Positions 50,601 through 59,689 of a DNA stretch of 64,000 nt are shown here, piece by piece. Made by a program: the position numbers and the translations under genes. How positions within the stretch are numbered: position 1 is the stretch's first letter; every line of letters begins with the position of its first letter. The notes under the pieces were generated by a model, which was not told the origin of the DNA, did not search any database, and saw only the letters and a list, made by a program, of their open reading frames with translations. Origin of the DNA: Phycisphaerales bacterium (GTDB lineage Bacteria > Planctomycetota > Phycisphaerae > Phycisphaerales > UBA1924); assembly GCA_029260495.1 (NCBI GenBank), contig JAJDDD010000003.1, forward strand, positions 1 to 64,000. Reading direction: 5' to 3'.

Positions 50601-51676
50601 CTGCGTTGCAGTACACCAACAGCCAGCCCGACAGCGACGGGATCGTCGCTCGCTGCAAGGAGCTTGGCTTTGCGCTCGCCGGCGTCTCTGCTGCGCGCCC
50701 GAGCGACTACCCCCAGCAACTGCGCGACTGGCTCGCCGCGGGCAAGCACGGATCGATGGGTTATCTTGCGCGCAACACTGACCTGCGCCTTGATCCCGCT
50801 ACATTCGTCGCGGATGCTCGCACATTCATCATGGTCGCTGATCTCTATAAAGAACGCCCGATCGCGCCGACAGAGTCAAACGCGCGCCCGTCACACTCCG
50901 ATCGAGCGCCAGAACAACACGGCAAAATCGCCCGCTATGCTCAAGGCGATGACTATCACCGCGTGATGAAGCGTCGCCTGCACACACTTTGCGACGAACT
51001 CCGAGCCAGCTGTCCTGACGAAACATTCCGCGCGTTCGTCGATACGGCGCCCGTTCTCGAACGCGAGCATGCTGCCCGTGCCGGGCTCGGCTGGGTCGGC
51101 AAGCACACACTCCTTATTCATCCCGAGGTCGGTAGCTACTTCCTGCTCGGCGGAATCCTTACTACGCTCAAACTCGATCCCCCGGCTAACCAACACATCA
51201 TCACCGATCATTGTGGCGCCTGCACTCGTTGCATTGACGCCTGTCCAACTGGCGCGATCACGCCCTACTCAGTGAGCGCAACCCGCTGCGTCAGCTATCT
51301 CACCATTGAGCATCGCGACGCTATAGACCCAGCATTGCATGAAGGCGTCGGCGATTGGATTTTCGGCTGTGATATCTGCCAGGATGTTTGCCCCCATAAC
51401 AGCCCGCGCAGCTGGAATGATGATGACCCGCGCCGATGCGCCGCGAACGCAGCTTATACGCCGCGGAACGAATCGATTGATCTATTGAAGATGCTGAACT
51501 GGACAGAGGACGATCGCCGCGCCGCGTTCACGCGCAGCGCAATGAAGCGCGCCACACTTGACATGATGAAGCGCAACGCCCGCATCGTCGGGAAAAACCT
51601 GGGGCTGAAACTACCCGAAGAGTCGGGCTCTATCCCCGGGCCCGCTCGTACAACCGACCCACCATTGTCCAGTTGA
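50597..51676 (+). CDS. queG: Epoxyqueuosine reductase
   Basis: QueG makes queuosine from epoxyqueuosine in tRNA using cobalamin and two [4Fe-4S] clusters. The 359-residue protein has the N-terminal domain (RDWLAAGKHGSMGYLARN), YHRVMKRRLHTL, FVDTAPVLEREHAARAGLGW, and both cluster motifs: DHCGACTRCIDACPTGAITP and GCDICQDVCPHN. The eight Cys needed are present. The start ATG overlaps the previous stop by four bases. Its 3' end overlaps the convergent superoxide dismutase gene by 47 bases. A QueD-like gene occurs at 42044. Confidence 0.93.
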   Translation: MTALQYTNSQPDSDGIVARCKELGFALAGVSAARPSDYPQQLRDWLAAGKHGSMGYLARNTDLRLDPATFVADARTFIMVADLYKERPIAPTESNARPSHSDRAPEQHGKIARYAQGDDYHRVMKRRLHTLCDELRASCPDETFRAFVDTAPVLEREHAARAGLGWVGKHTLLIHPEVGSYFLLGGILTTLKLDPPANQHIITDHCGACTRCIDACPTGAITPYSVSATRCVSYLTIEHRDAIDPALHEGVGDWIFGCDICQDVCPHNSPRSWNDDDPRRCAANAAYTPRNESIDLLKMLNWTEDDRRAAFTRSAMKRATLDMMKRNARIVGKNLGLKLPEESGSIPGPARTTDPPLSS

Positions 51677-52445
51677 TGACATTCATAAACGCCTTCAGGT
51701 AGTCCCCGCGCCGATTCTGATACCGCAGGTAGTAGGCGTGCTCCCACACATCGACGCCGAGGATCGGCGTCACACCCGTCATCAGCATGTTCTGCTGTTT
51801 TTCCCCCTGCATCACGAGCAGCTTGTCCGCCACCGGCTCGTGCGCAAGCCATCCCCACCCAGAACCCTCGACCGCCTTCGCTGCGGCTTGAAACTGGGCT
51901 GAAAATCCATCAAAGGAGCCGAATTCCTGTTCGATCGCCTGCGCCAGCGCTCCCGAAGGCTTCCCTCCGCCGCCCGCATTTCTCGGCGCCATCGTCATCC
52001 AAAAAAGCGTGTGATTCACATGCCCCGAACCATGAAACGCCAACTCGCGCGACCAGTGCTTAATCAGCGATGCATCGCCAGTCGTTCGAACGTTCGCCAG
52101 CTCACCCAACGCTTTGTTCAGCCCGCGCACATATCCCGCGTGATGCTTGTCGTGATGAATCTTCATCGTTTGTGCGTCAATGTCAGGCTCCAGCGCGTCA
52201 TACGCATACGGGAGCGCTGGCACAGCGTATTCGCCCTTCGAAGAATCAAACCCAAGTTCAGCGGCTGTCAACGCGCCCGCGCTCGCGCCTGAACGGCCAT
52301 GCTTATCCCCAGACATCTGGGCGCATGCAGGCCCTGCGATCGCTGCGGCGCCGAGCAGGGAAATCGCGCCGATCACCTCCCGCCGGGATGTGCCAACGCT
52401 GTTTGATTCGCCGGACACACTTTTCGGCGTTGATTCATTCATCAT
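51630..52445 (-). CDS. Tat-exported Fe/Mn superoxide dismutase
   Basis: A 271-residue enzyme that converts superoxide to H2O2 and O2. The N-terminus has a twin-arginine motif (TSRREVIGAISLLGAAAIAG), so it is probably moved folded to the periplasm. The dismutase core shows MKIHHDKHHAGYV (first metal His), HVNHTLFW (second), and GVDVWEHAYYLRYQNRRGDY (Asp and third His). Fe or Mn choice cannot be settled by sight. AGGAG (52457-52453) is seven bases from the ATG at 52445, so that start is preferred over the TTG at 52451. It overlaps the 3' end of queG by 47 bases. Confidence 0.93.
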   Translation of the reverse strand: MMNESTPKSVSGESNSVGTSRREVIGAISLLGAAAIAGPACAQMSGDKHGRSGASAGALTAAELGFDSSKGEYAVPALPYAYDALEPDIDAQTMKIHHDKHHAGYVRGLNKALGELANVRTTGDASLIKHWSRELAFHGSGHVNHTLFWMTMAPRNAGGGGKPSGALAQAIEQEFGSFDGFSAQFQAAAKAVEGSGWGWLAHEPVADKLLVMQGEKQQNMLMTGVTPILGVDVWEHAYYLRYQNRRGDYLKAFMNVINWTMVGRLYERARG

Positions 52446-52491
52446 TTCCAAACTCCTGGCTTTGTGGTGATTGCTCGGCTCCTGCGTTTTC

Positions 52492-53832
52492 CTAGTCCTC
52501 GTTGCTCTGATTCGGCGTCAACCCAAGCTGGCGATACTTCTCGCGATACTTTTCGGCCAGCTTCGTCTGCTTGTTGGATAGATCAATCTCGCGTCCATCG
52601 ATAAACGCATGGTGCACGCGCGATGTGATTTGCAGCGGATCACCGTCGGTGATGATGATCGTCCCCGCCTTCCCTTCTTCAATTGATCCGAGCGAATCCG
52701 AAACACCCAGAATCTCAGCAGGCCAGATTGTGATCGACCGAATGGCTGACTCCGCATCAAGTCCGTGGGCAGCCGCTGTCGCTGCGTTGTAAGGCAGGTT
52801 CCGCTCGTGCGGCGTCTGGAATCCCCCGCCCGCGCTGGACATGCACCATTTCACGCCCGCTTCCTGGAGCGCGACGGGCAGTGTGAACGCTTCGTCATAC
52901 GCGCTGTCGCGCCGGCGCGGCATCCGATGCGTCCCCGTCACAATCACTGAAACATCATGCTCCTTCAGCATGTCTATACACGAAGCGGCGTCACGCCCGC
53001 CGACGATGATTGTTCGTAAATTACGCTTCGCTGCCCACGAAATTGCGGATTGAATCTGCTCAAGCTCCTGGGCGCGAATGAAGACCGGCTTTTCACCAAG
53101 GAGAACCGATCGCATCGCTTCCCAGCGCACATCGGTGGCAAGTGCGTCGTCGGCGCTGCTCGCTGCGTAGTACGCATCCGCAGCTGCGAAGGCATTTTCA
53201 ATGCGATCCAGGTTTTCTTTCGCTTCTTTGAGTTGCTCTTCTTCCGTCTTTGTCATCCACCACGCGGTGATTGGCCGAACCGTTGGCCAGTTGATGACCA
53301 GCCCCGCATCGTCTTCGATGGCCAGATTCTCCCACGTCCACCCGTCAAGGCGAATCACACTCGCCCGCCCTGGAATCGCACCGGCTTGCGGCAGCACCGC
53401 CGCGGTAAGAATGCCGTTGCTCCGCGTCACTGGAATGATCGTGCTGTCAGGATTGACTGCGACCGCAGCCCGCACTTCGGGCGTCACATCGCCTGTCTCG
53501 GAAAAATCAAGCGTCGAGCGCACCGCGCCAACCTCGACCAGCCCCATGATCGTGTTCGCGGAAACCAGCCCGGGATACACACGCTTGCCTGTCGCGTCAA
53601 CAATTTTGTGATCACGCGAAATTGCCCGGCGATCACCAACGTAGTTGATCTTTCCATCACGGCCGATCAGCACGACGCCGTCGTCGATGACGCCTTCCGT
53701 GACTGTGTGCACGGCGCCACCAACAATCGCAATGGGCATATCAATCGGCGCCGCCTTATGCGTGAGATCCTGCGCGAGCGCTATCGCGGGAAGCAGTATC
53801 GCTGCGCTGAGAAAAGCAGAGAAAATTTTCAT
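52492..53832 (-). CDS. Secreted amidohydrolase-like protein, metal site lost
   Basis: A 446-residue exported protein (signal LSAAILLPAIALA). It has an amidohydrolase fold: the entry AIVGGAVHTVTEGVIDDGVV, GKRVYPGLVSANTIMGL, and the end AEILGVSDSLGSIEEGKAGT IIITDGDP (read as two parts). The usual zinc motif GLIDxHxH is changed to GLVSANTIMG, so the first metal ligands are missing and it may not be active. It lies downstream of the larger amidohydrolase gene on the same strand, with 81 bp between. Pairs of this kind may form a complex; that is inference. Confidence 0.8.
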   Translation of the reverse strand: MKIFSAFLSAAILLPAIALAQDLTHKAAPIDMPIAIVGGAVHTVTEGVIDDGVVLIGRDGKINYVGDRRAISRDHKIVDATGKRVYPGLVSANTIMGLVEVGAVRSTLDFSETGDVTPEVRAAVAVNPDSTIIPVTRSNGILTAAVLPQAGAIPGRASVIRLDGWTWENLAIEDDAGLVINWPTVRPITAWWMTKTEEEQLKEAKENLDRIENAFAAADAYYAASSADDALATDVRWEAMRSVLLGEKPVFIRAQELEQIQSAISWAAKRNLRTIIVGGRDAASCIDMLKEHDVSVIVTGTHRMPRRRDSAYDEAFTLPVALQEAGVKWCMSSAGGGFQTPHERNLPYNAATAAAHGLDAESAIRSITIWPAEILGVSDSLGSIEEGKAGTIIITDGDPLQITSRVHHAFIDGREIDLSNKQTKLAEKYREKYRQLGLTPNQSNED

Positions 53833-53913
53833 TGATCGAATCCAATCTATTCAAGCAAGCGGCCGACGCCGCGATGGGTTTGGTTGTGACGCGAACCACC
53901 CGAGAGCTGGGGA

Positions 53914-56900
53914 TCAGTGAATTATCATGAATGCTCCAAGCCCGCAGCCGCAATCGCCAGCCCGCGCCGCTTCAACATTAATCCCGCTGCGCATCAACTC
54001 AAGATAATGGCGCTCCAGCGCTTCAATCTGCATCCGCTCGATCAGCGTCACACGCGTTGGCTTTGCTGCATCATCGTCTGCTGTGTTTTCTTCAGAATCA
54101 CCCTTCGCCAGCATGGATTTGTCGGGCTTGTCCATCGCGAGGACCTTCTGAATGATGCGCTGGCGATCTTCATTCGCGATCTTGCGCAGCTCAGTGTCGT
54201 GATCCAGCGAGAACATCTCAACGCCATCCACATACGTCGCTTCACAGCGGGTGAACGTGTCCAGCGGGCTCAGCGACCAGATCACAAAGTCCGCATCCTT
54301 GCCGGCTTCGAGTGAACCCACGTGATCGTCAATCTTGAGCTGCTTCGCGGGATTGAGTGTGACGAACTTCAGCGCCTCAGCCGGCTCGATGCCGCCGTAC
54401 TTCACAGCTTTCGCAGCTTCAAGATTCATTCGCCGGGCCAGTTCATCAGAATCAGAGTTAAAGGAAACCGCGACACCGACTTCAGTCATGATCGCGCCGT
54501 TCTCCGGGATCGCGTCATAGACCTCGAACTTGTACGCCCACCAGTCGCTGAATGTGGACCCGCCGATCGCCGCCTCTTTGATCGCCTCCGCGATCTTGTA
54601 CCCTTCCAGCACATGTTGGAACGTGCCAATCTGGAAGCCGAAATCCTGCGCCACCCGGCACAGCATCAAGATCTCATCCTGACGATAGCTGTGGCAGTGA
54701 ATCAGCCGCTCGCTATCCAGAATCTCCGCCAGCGCCTCAAGCTCAAGATCACGCCGCGGCGGCATCGTGCGATCACGCTCAGGCGTCGCCAGCGATTCAT
54801 ACCGCGAAAGCTCCTGTTGATAATCCTTCGCGGCGATGAAACGATCGCGAATGATCGACTCCACACCCATGCGCGTCTGCGGATAGCGCGTCGTGTACTT
54901 GTCGCCCCAGTTTGACTGCTTGACGTTTTCGCCCAGCGCAAACTTGATGCCCGCGATTGCGCCATCGAAGCGCATGTCATCGGGATGATCCACACCCCAG
55001 CGAATCTTGACGACCGAGTTCTGCCCGCCGATGGGGTTGGCTGATCCGTGAAGCTGATTCACGCATGTCAGTCCGCCTGCCAGCTCGCGGTACCAGCCGA
55101 TCGCATCCGGGTTGATGACATCAAAGATGCGCACCTCAGACGTCACCGCCTGTGAACCTTCATTGACTCCCTTGGAGATGCCCGTGTGGCTGTGACAATC
55201 AATCAGCCCCGGCGTCACATGCTTGCCTTCAGCGTCAATCACGGTCGCGCCAGCGCCAACCGAAGGCGCTCCATCGGCGCCGCCGACGTAGCTGATCTTC
55301 CCATCTGAAACCACAAACACGCCGTCCTCGATGATCCCGTCCGGCCCCGAGGTCCAGATCGTCGCGTTCTGCACAACCAGATCGCGCGCCTTCGCGCTCT
55401 CCAGCAGGCCGTACGCGCCAAATGGCGTTGGCAGCTTCTCGGGAACTTCCGGCGTCTTCTCTTCTTTGCCCGCTTCTTCCTCGTCGCCCGCTTCTTCTTT
55501 ATTTTCAGCCCGGCGCGTTCCCGTCCAGTTCATCGTCCCGCCATTCAGTGTCACCACTGAACCCAGCATCCGGTCGCCTTCAACAATCGCCGTCGCGAGC
55601 ACCGTGCCATTTTCCTCAGGCATGTCAACCAGATAGCTCAACCGATTCTCGCGCAACTTCACATCGCGCGCCTTCACTGACTCGCGCTCAGCGGTCGCCT
55701 CGGTGCTGATCTTGATCTTTCCGTCATCGCCAACCACGACGATCATCGCTCCGTCGTGCTCAGCCCCCATCCCAAACGTAAAGTCCCACGTTCCCGTGAT
55801 TTCACTCTTCGGCCCTTCACTGATCTCAGTCCGCTCGCCGGCGACCCAGACATCGCGAATCTCTGATTTCTTCTCAAACAGATCGCCATCCACAACCACG
55901 AGGTTGGCGATGTAGCCCGGCGCAATGCGCCCCAGCTTCTCCTCGGCGCCCAGAATCTCCGCAGGATTCGTCGTCAGCATCGCCAGGGCACGATCCGATG
56001 TCAGCCCATGCGTGATCGCCTTGCGCAGATTGTCGAAAAAGTCCTTGCGCTTCTCGATCTTGTCCGTCGTGAGCGCCACTTTCACACCCGCCTGATCGAG
56101 TCTTCTCGGATTTGTCGGCGCCTGCTCCCACGTCATCAACTCCCGCAGCGAAACGCTCTCCGCTCCCGAAATTGTCTTCACATCAGGCGTCTTCGGGAAA
56201 TTCAAAGGCGCGATCACCGCCGCCTTGTCATGAGCGATGGCATCAAGACGTCTGAACTCCGTTCCCGAGCCGAGTATCGCAAACGGCCGATTGAACTCCC
56301 GCGCGATCTTCCCCGCACGCAGAACCTCAAGCTCATCGCTCGTATCGAAAAGCAACGGGAACGAATGTCCATCATTTGGCCCAAGCGCATCCAACGCGTC
56401 GCTCGGCGCCACCGGCTCGTGCGCCGCGCCATTCCGGCTGTACACATCAATGCTCCGGGCATGCCAATCCGCATCCAAAAGCGTCTGGCGAATCAGCGCG
56501 ATCGCTCCCATCTGAGAGTTTGGATATTCCGGGTTGTTCCACGAACCCGCGTCGAATCCAATCACATGATGCACGATCGGCGAAACAACCGCGCCGCCGT
56601 CACTCACTGACCCGCTTTCATCGTCGGTGAGCAACACCAACGCCGACGTCCCGCGAAAGACCCCGCTCTCGGGCGCCATCGCAGCGGCTGTGAAACCCAA
56701 CTTGACCAATGAATCGCGCAGCTCCGCGGAGACGCCATTCCCATCAAGCGCCGAGCGCTGCGGCGTCACCTTGCTGTTCCAGTGCGTTCCAACTTTTTTC
56801 GCGTCAGGCGCCGGCGCTTCAACGGGAACATGCGCATCGATCAGCCCCGCGTACACCGTCAATCCAGAGTAATCCCACACTCGCGCCCCCGCCGGAGGCG

Positions 56901-57162
56901 CCGCCCCGGCGCGCACAGAAACAATCACGCCATCGCGCAGCACAATCGTCGCGTCTTCAATCCGTTCACCCGGCTCGGGAATCGCCGTCGCATGCACAAT
57001 CGCATGCCATCGCGGATTCACCTCCCGCGGGCCGTTGTTTGGCGCCGGCTGGGCCTCTGACCGATTGGTAGCGGCGAACGAGAAGAGCAGAACGGCTGCG
57101 AGCAGCGCAAATCGCGCTCCCGCAGCCCCGACGACGTGGGCGGTGCTGGTGTTTCGCTTCAT
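53914..57162 (-). CDS. Fused double amidohydrolase, exported
   Basis: A 1082-residue protein with signal peptide (FALLAAVLLFSFAATNRSEA) and two amidohydrolase domains. The first (about 40-460) reads LIDAHVPVEAP where HxH is expected and appears inactive. A beta-rich linker (about 465-580, with a Glu/Lys run) follows. The second (about 595-1000) is intact: GLIDCHSHTG, SERLIHCHSYRQDEILML, GTFQHVLEGYKIAEAIKEA, and FVIWSLSPLDTF. Such proteins act as imidazolonepropionase- or dipeptidase-like hydrolases; the substrate is unknown. The last residues include GDCGCG. I use the ATG at 57162, the one that leads into the signal peptide. Confidence 0.85.
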   Translation of the reverse strand: MKRNTSTAHVVGAAGARFALLAAVLLFSFAATNRSEAQPAPNNGPREVNPRWHAIVHATAIPEPGERIEDATIVLRDGVIVSVRAGAAPPAGARVWDYSGLTVYAGLIDAHVPVEAPAPDAKKVGTHWNSKVTPQRSALDGNGVSAELRDSLVKLGFTAAAMAPESGVFRGTSALVLLTDDESGSVSDGGAVVSPIVHHVIGFDAGSWNNPEYPNSQMGAIALIRQTLLDADWHARSIDVYSRNGAAHEPVAPSDALDALGPNDGHSFPLLFDTSDELEVLRAGKIAREFNRPFAILGSGTEFRRLDAIAHDKAAVIAPLNFPKTPDVKTISGAESVSLRELMTWEQAPTNPRRLDQAGVKVALTTDKIEKRKDFFDNLRKAITHGLTSDRALAMLTTNPAEILGAEEKLGRIAPGYIANLVVVDGDLFEKKSEIRDVWVAGERTEISEGPKSEITGTWDFTFGMGAEHDGAMIVVVGDDGKIKISTEATAERESVKARDVKLRENRLSYLVDMPEENGTVLATAIVEGDRMLGSVVTLNGGTMNWTGTRRAENKEEAGDEEEAGKEEKTPEVPEKLPTPFGAYGLLESAKARDLVVQNATIWTSGPDGIIEDGVFVVSDGKISYVGGADGAPSVGAGATVIDAEGKHVTPGLIDCHSHTGISKGVNEGSQAVTSEVRIFDVINPDAIGWYRELAGGLTCVNQLHGSANPIGGQNSVVKIRWGVDHPDDMRFDGAIAGIKFALGENVKQSNWGDKYTTRYPQTRMGVESIIRDRFIAAKDYQQELSRYESLATPERDRTMPPRRDLELEALAEILDSERLIHCHSYRQDEILMLCRVAQDFGFQIGTFQHVLEGYKIAEAIKEAAIGGSTFSDWWAYKFEVYDAIPENGAIMTEVGVAVSFNSDSDELARRMNLEAAKAVKYGGIEPAEALKFVTLNPAKQLKIDDHVGSLEAGKDADFVIWSLSPLDTFTRCEATYVDGVEMFSLDHDTELRKIANEDRQRIIQKVLAMDKPDKSMLAKGDSEENTADDDAAKPTRVTLIERMQIEALERHYLELMRSGINVEAARAGDCGCGLGAFMIIH

Positions 57163-57252
57163 GCACCAAGCGTACACGCGCAAGCCGTCCGAAAACAAGC
57201 CCCAGCGCACAAACCGGCAAGGGGTTTCTCCTTAATACCCTTCTCTACCTTC

Positions 57253-58344
57253 TCAGCCGCCGGAACTCTGGATCAGGTCATCGAAACTTGAATCGTTAGC
57301 TTGGGGAACCGCTCGCGACTCCGCGATCGCAGTCTGGCCGGCCGGTGCGTATCCGACATACAGGGACGCAGGATCACCGGAGTTGGATCCCTTCTTGAAA
57401 TACACACGGTCCGCCCCCGCCGAGATCAGCACAACGTCGCCGCGCGGCCGGGAGGGATACCACGGGTCGTCCGGGCCAGCCCCCGAACCCCGATCTTCCG
57501 GGTAGGCAGGGCTCCCCGTCACACCCATCAGATTGGTCAGCAGCCTTGTTTCACTTTCATCAAACACTTCAAATCCCAGCAGGCTTTCCTTCGCCTGGTT
57601 GATCTGCTGATCGCCCAGATTCTCACTCATCAGATAGCCCGAGTTCGCTGTCCAGTAAAAGGGCGCCACTGTGTTCTCGTATTCAAACCGGCAAAAGTCT
57701 TGCACTTCGTCGATCCGTCCCGGTCCGCCAAGATCGCGCGACCACATCATAATCGGCTGCCCGAACGCATCCACAACGTCAGGCACACCCTTGGTGAGCG
57801 ATGTCGGGTCTCCTGCCAAGCTGAGCACTTCATGCGTTGTCTCCTGGCCAATCACCGGGAACAGCCGTTTCGCGTCAAGCTGGAGGTACGCCACAGAACG
57901 TTCGGGCGAGCCGAAGGCAGCAGTATCAACGCGCACTCGGTCTTCCATCTCCATTGATGGGCCAATCTCAAGCCAGGTGTTGTCATCTGCAGGGTTGTTG
58001 TCCGCTTCCCACTCCGAAAAGGGCACGGGCTCGACTGCGAGTTCAAGCAGCGCGTTCTCCATCGTGGTCAGCCCGGATGTTTGGTTCTCCATCGCGCCGA
58101 GTTTCTTCTGCGAGAAGTACCCGGGCGTGCGATTCTCCTGCACTCGGAAGCTCTCAATCGCCGTCGTCACATCCCGCATCATCGCTTGTGATGAGGTGCT
58201 CCGGGCCGCCCTGCGCGCGATGCCCAGCGCTGGAAACAAAAGCCCAAGCAGAATCGCGATGATCGAAATAACGACCAGCAACTCGACCAATGTGAACCCG
58301 GCGCAATCTGCCCGCCGACCCTCGCACGTCTGAATAGAACTCAT
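57253..58344 (-). CDS. Type II secretion-like pseudopilin
   Basis: A 363-residue protein starting MSSIQTCEGRRADCAGFTLV. The prepilin peptidase site G/FTLVELLVV and the hydrophobic helix VISIIAILLGLLFPALGIA are clear, so it is processed by a PilD-type enzyme. The long globular body (about 60-363) holds no enzyme motif; such long pseudopilins are typical of planctomycetes and probably belong to a type II secretion or pilus-like system. GGGAG (58355-58351) is six bases upstream of the ATG at 58344, so this is preferred over the ATG at 58371. Confidence 0.88.
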   Translation of the reverse strand: MSSIQTCEGRRADCAGFTLVELLVVISIIAILLGLLFPALGIARRAARSTSSQAMMRDVTTAIESFRVQENRTPGYFSQKKLGAMENQTSGLTTMENALLELAVEPVPFSEWEADNNPADDNTWLEIGPSMEMEDRVRVDTAAFGSPERSVAYLQLDAKRLFPVIGQETTHEVLSLAGDPTSLTKGVPDVVDAFGQPIMMWSRDLGGPGRIDEVQDFCRFEYENTVAPFYWTANSGYLMSENLGDQQINQAKESLLGFEVFDESETRLLTNLMGVTGSPAYPEDRGSGAGPDDPWYPSRPRGDVVLISAGADRVYFKKGSNSGDPASLYVGYAPAGQTAIAESRAVPQANDSSFDDLIQSSGG

Positions 58345-58857
58345 CACGGACTCCCGGCGCCTCATCATCAAGCTTTAAAGGCCTTCCCTGAAGGCCCAAA
58401 GCTGGTCGGCGACGCCTCGCGACCGACCTCTCACATGCTGCCCGCGCGCACCCTGCGCGCCAAGCCAAAACCCGAGGTCGGGTCCGTCACGCCCATCCAG
58501 GGGAGTATACGCGGGCAATCTTGCCGTTGTTCCGCATGAACCATCCGTCAGTGAGTTGCCCAGATTGCCAAAGCCCCTCACTTTGAAAATCAGGCGTTCG
58601 CCCCAATGCACGCATCGGGTATATTTGCATGGTGTTTGTTCGTGATGTTCAATCTTGCGTGTCCCAAAATAAGCCGCAAAAGCGCCTGGTATGCCATTGA
58701 CATTGAGCGGCATGGTCCACGATACTACGGTGGGAAGATCGCCCGAGGCTTGCGCTATGCGGACTCGTGCGAACTGTTTAGGAAGAACGGTAGGTAGAAG
58801 AAACACGTCTGTTGGCTAGTAAGGCCGACCTGTAAGAGAAGAAAGAGGAGAGAAGGT
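58345..58857. other. Divergent region with two hairpins
   Basis: A gap between the pseudopilin and the PEP-CTERM-like gene. No gene is convincing: short frames on each strand lack any family features. On the pseudopilin side are two hairpins: CTTT-AAA-GGCCTT / AAGGCC-C-AAAG (58373-58401) and GGTCGG / CCGACC (58404-58409, 58423-58428). The right end holds a promoter candidate and GGAGAGAAGGT before the ATG at 58858. Confidence 0.45.
58697..58726 (+). promoter_or_regulatory. Candidate promoter of PEP-CTERM-like gene
   Basis: TTGACA (58697-58702) is followed after 18 bases by GATACT (58721-58726, four of six). It lies about 130 bases before the PEP-CTERM-like gene at 58858. Motif match only. 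Confidence 0.4.
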
Positions 58858-59589
58858 ATGTCGAATGCGGTAGTTCGCAGCTTGGCTGCGGTCGCTGGTG
58901 TAGCAATGGCTGCATCCAGCGCTCAAGCGGTGATTATCACCAGCACGCCAGATACACAGGCATCCATCCTGACCGGGTTGGTTCCTTTGGATCTGTCCAC
59001 CGTCGTTGCGGGCCTCACCACGCCCAATACGTTCTCGCAAACGTTCTCGTCGGATATTCCCGGCGCGTTCAGCGGCACGCTGACGTCCCGCGTGTTCGGC
59101 AACGTCGGCGCGCCCGGCGTCGCGCTCAACACCGTCACTGTCATCTATGACTTTGTCGGCGATGGGCCTGACGGCATTGACGCGTTCGAGCTCGGTCTCG
59201 ACTCCGGCGCCAACCTTGACTTCAGCGATCTGCTCGCTGCGACGCACGGCCGGGTCTCGGATCTCTCCGATGTAGGCCAAGCCACTCCGCAGGTCGATCT
59301 CACCAACAACGTCGGCATCAATGACACGATGCGCTTTGGCTTTGATATCGGTGGCGATACCCTTGGCGCTCCTGCAGTCCAGGAGTCATTCTCGTGGTAT
59401 ATCACTTCAGCCAACGCCAATGTCTCCATTGGCTTTGTTGACGTCCTCGTCACCAACTTCGGCAACGCCCAGCCTGTAACGCTGTCCTTTGTCGATGTTC
59501 CCGGCCAGCCTGACCTCAACGTTCCGGCGCCTGGCTCCGTTGCCCTTCTGGGCCTCGGTGGTCTTGCCGCTATGCGTCGTCGTCGCTGA
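58858..59589 (+). CDS. PEP-CTERM-like surface protein 2
   Basis: A 243-residue exported protein. It begins with a signal peptide (SNAVVRSLAAVAGVAMAASS, cleaved near AQA), has a Thr/Asp/Gly-rich beta body, and ends in VPAPGSVALLGLGGLAAMRR RR (Pro-x-Pro, helix, Arg cluster), the PEP-CTERM-like sorting layout with PAP in place of PEP. A strong ribosome binding site precedes the ATG. It is followed by a hairpin and a second such gene at 59690. Function unknown. Confidence 0.82.
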   Translation: MSNAVVRSLAAVAGVAMAASSAQAVIITSTPDTQASILTGLVPLDLSTVVAGLTTPNTFSQTFSSDIPGAFSGTLTSRVFGNVGAPGVALNTVTVIYDFVGDGPDGIDAFELGLDSGANLDFSDLLAATHGRVSDLSDVGQATPQVDLTNNVGINDTMRFGFDIGGDTLGAPAVQESFSWYITSANANVSIGFVDVLVTNFGNAQPVTLSFVDVPGQPDLNVPAPGSVALLGLGGLAAMRRRR

Positions 59590-59603
59590 TTTAGAAGAGA
59601 GAG

Positions 59604-59642
59604 GCCCGTGAGCGAGTTGCTTTCCTCGCTTGCGCCGCGGGC
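59604..59642 (+). terminator. Hairpin between PEP-CTERM-like genes
   Basis: GCCCG (59604-59608) pairs with CGGGC (59638-59642) around an inner stem AGCGAG (59611-59616) / CTCGCT (59625-59630). No T-run follows, so it may end or attenuate transcription between the two genes. Confidence 0.35.
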
Positions 59643-59689
59643 ATGTGTTGGTAGAGAGAGATAATTTTCGAATGCAAGAAGGAGAAGCT

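Noticed and set aside
58375-58806. Frames on both strands before the PEP-CTERM-like gene
   Set aside because: Neither has a ribosome binding site or recognisable protein features; the region fits regulatory DNA better.
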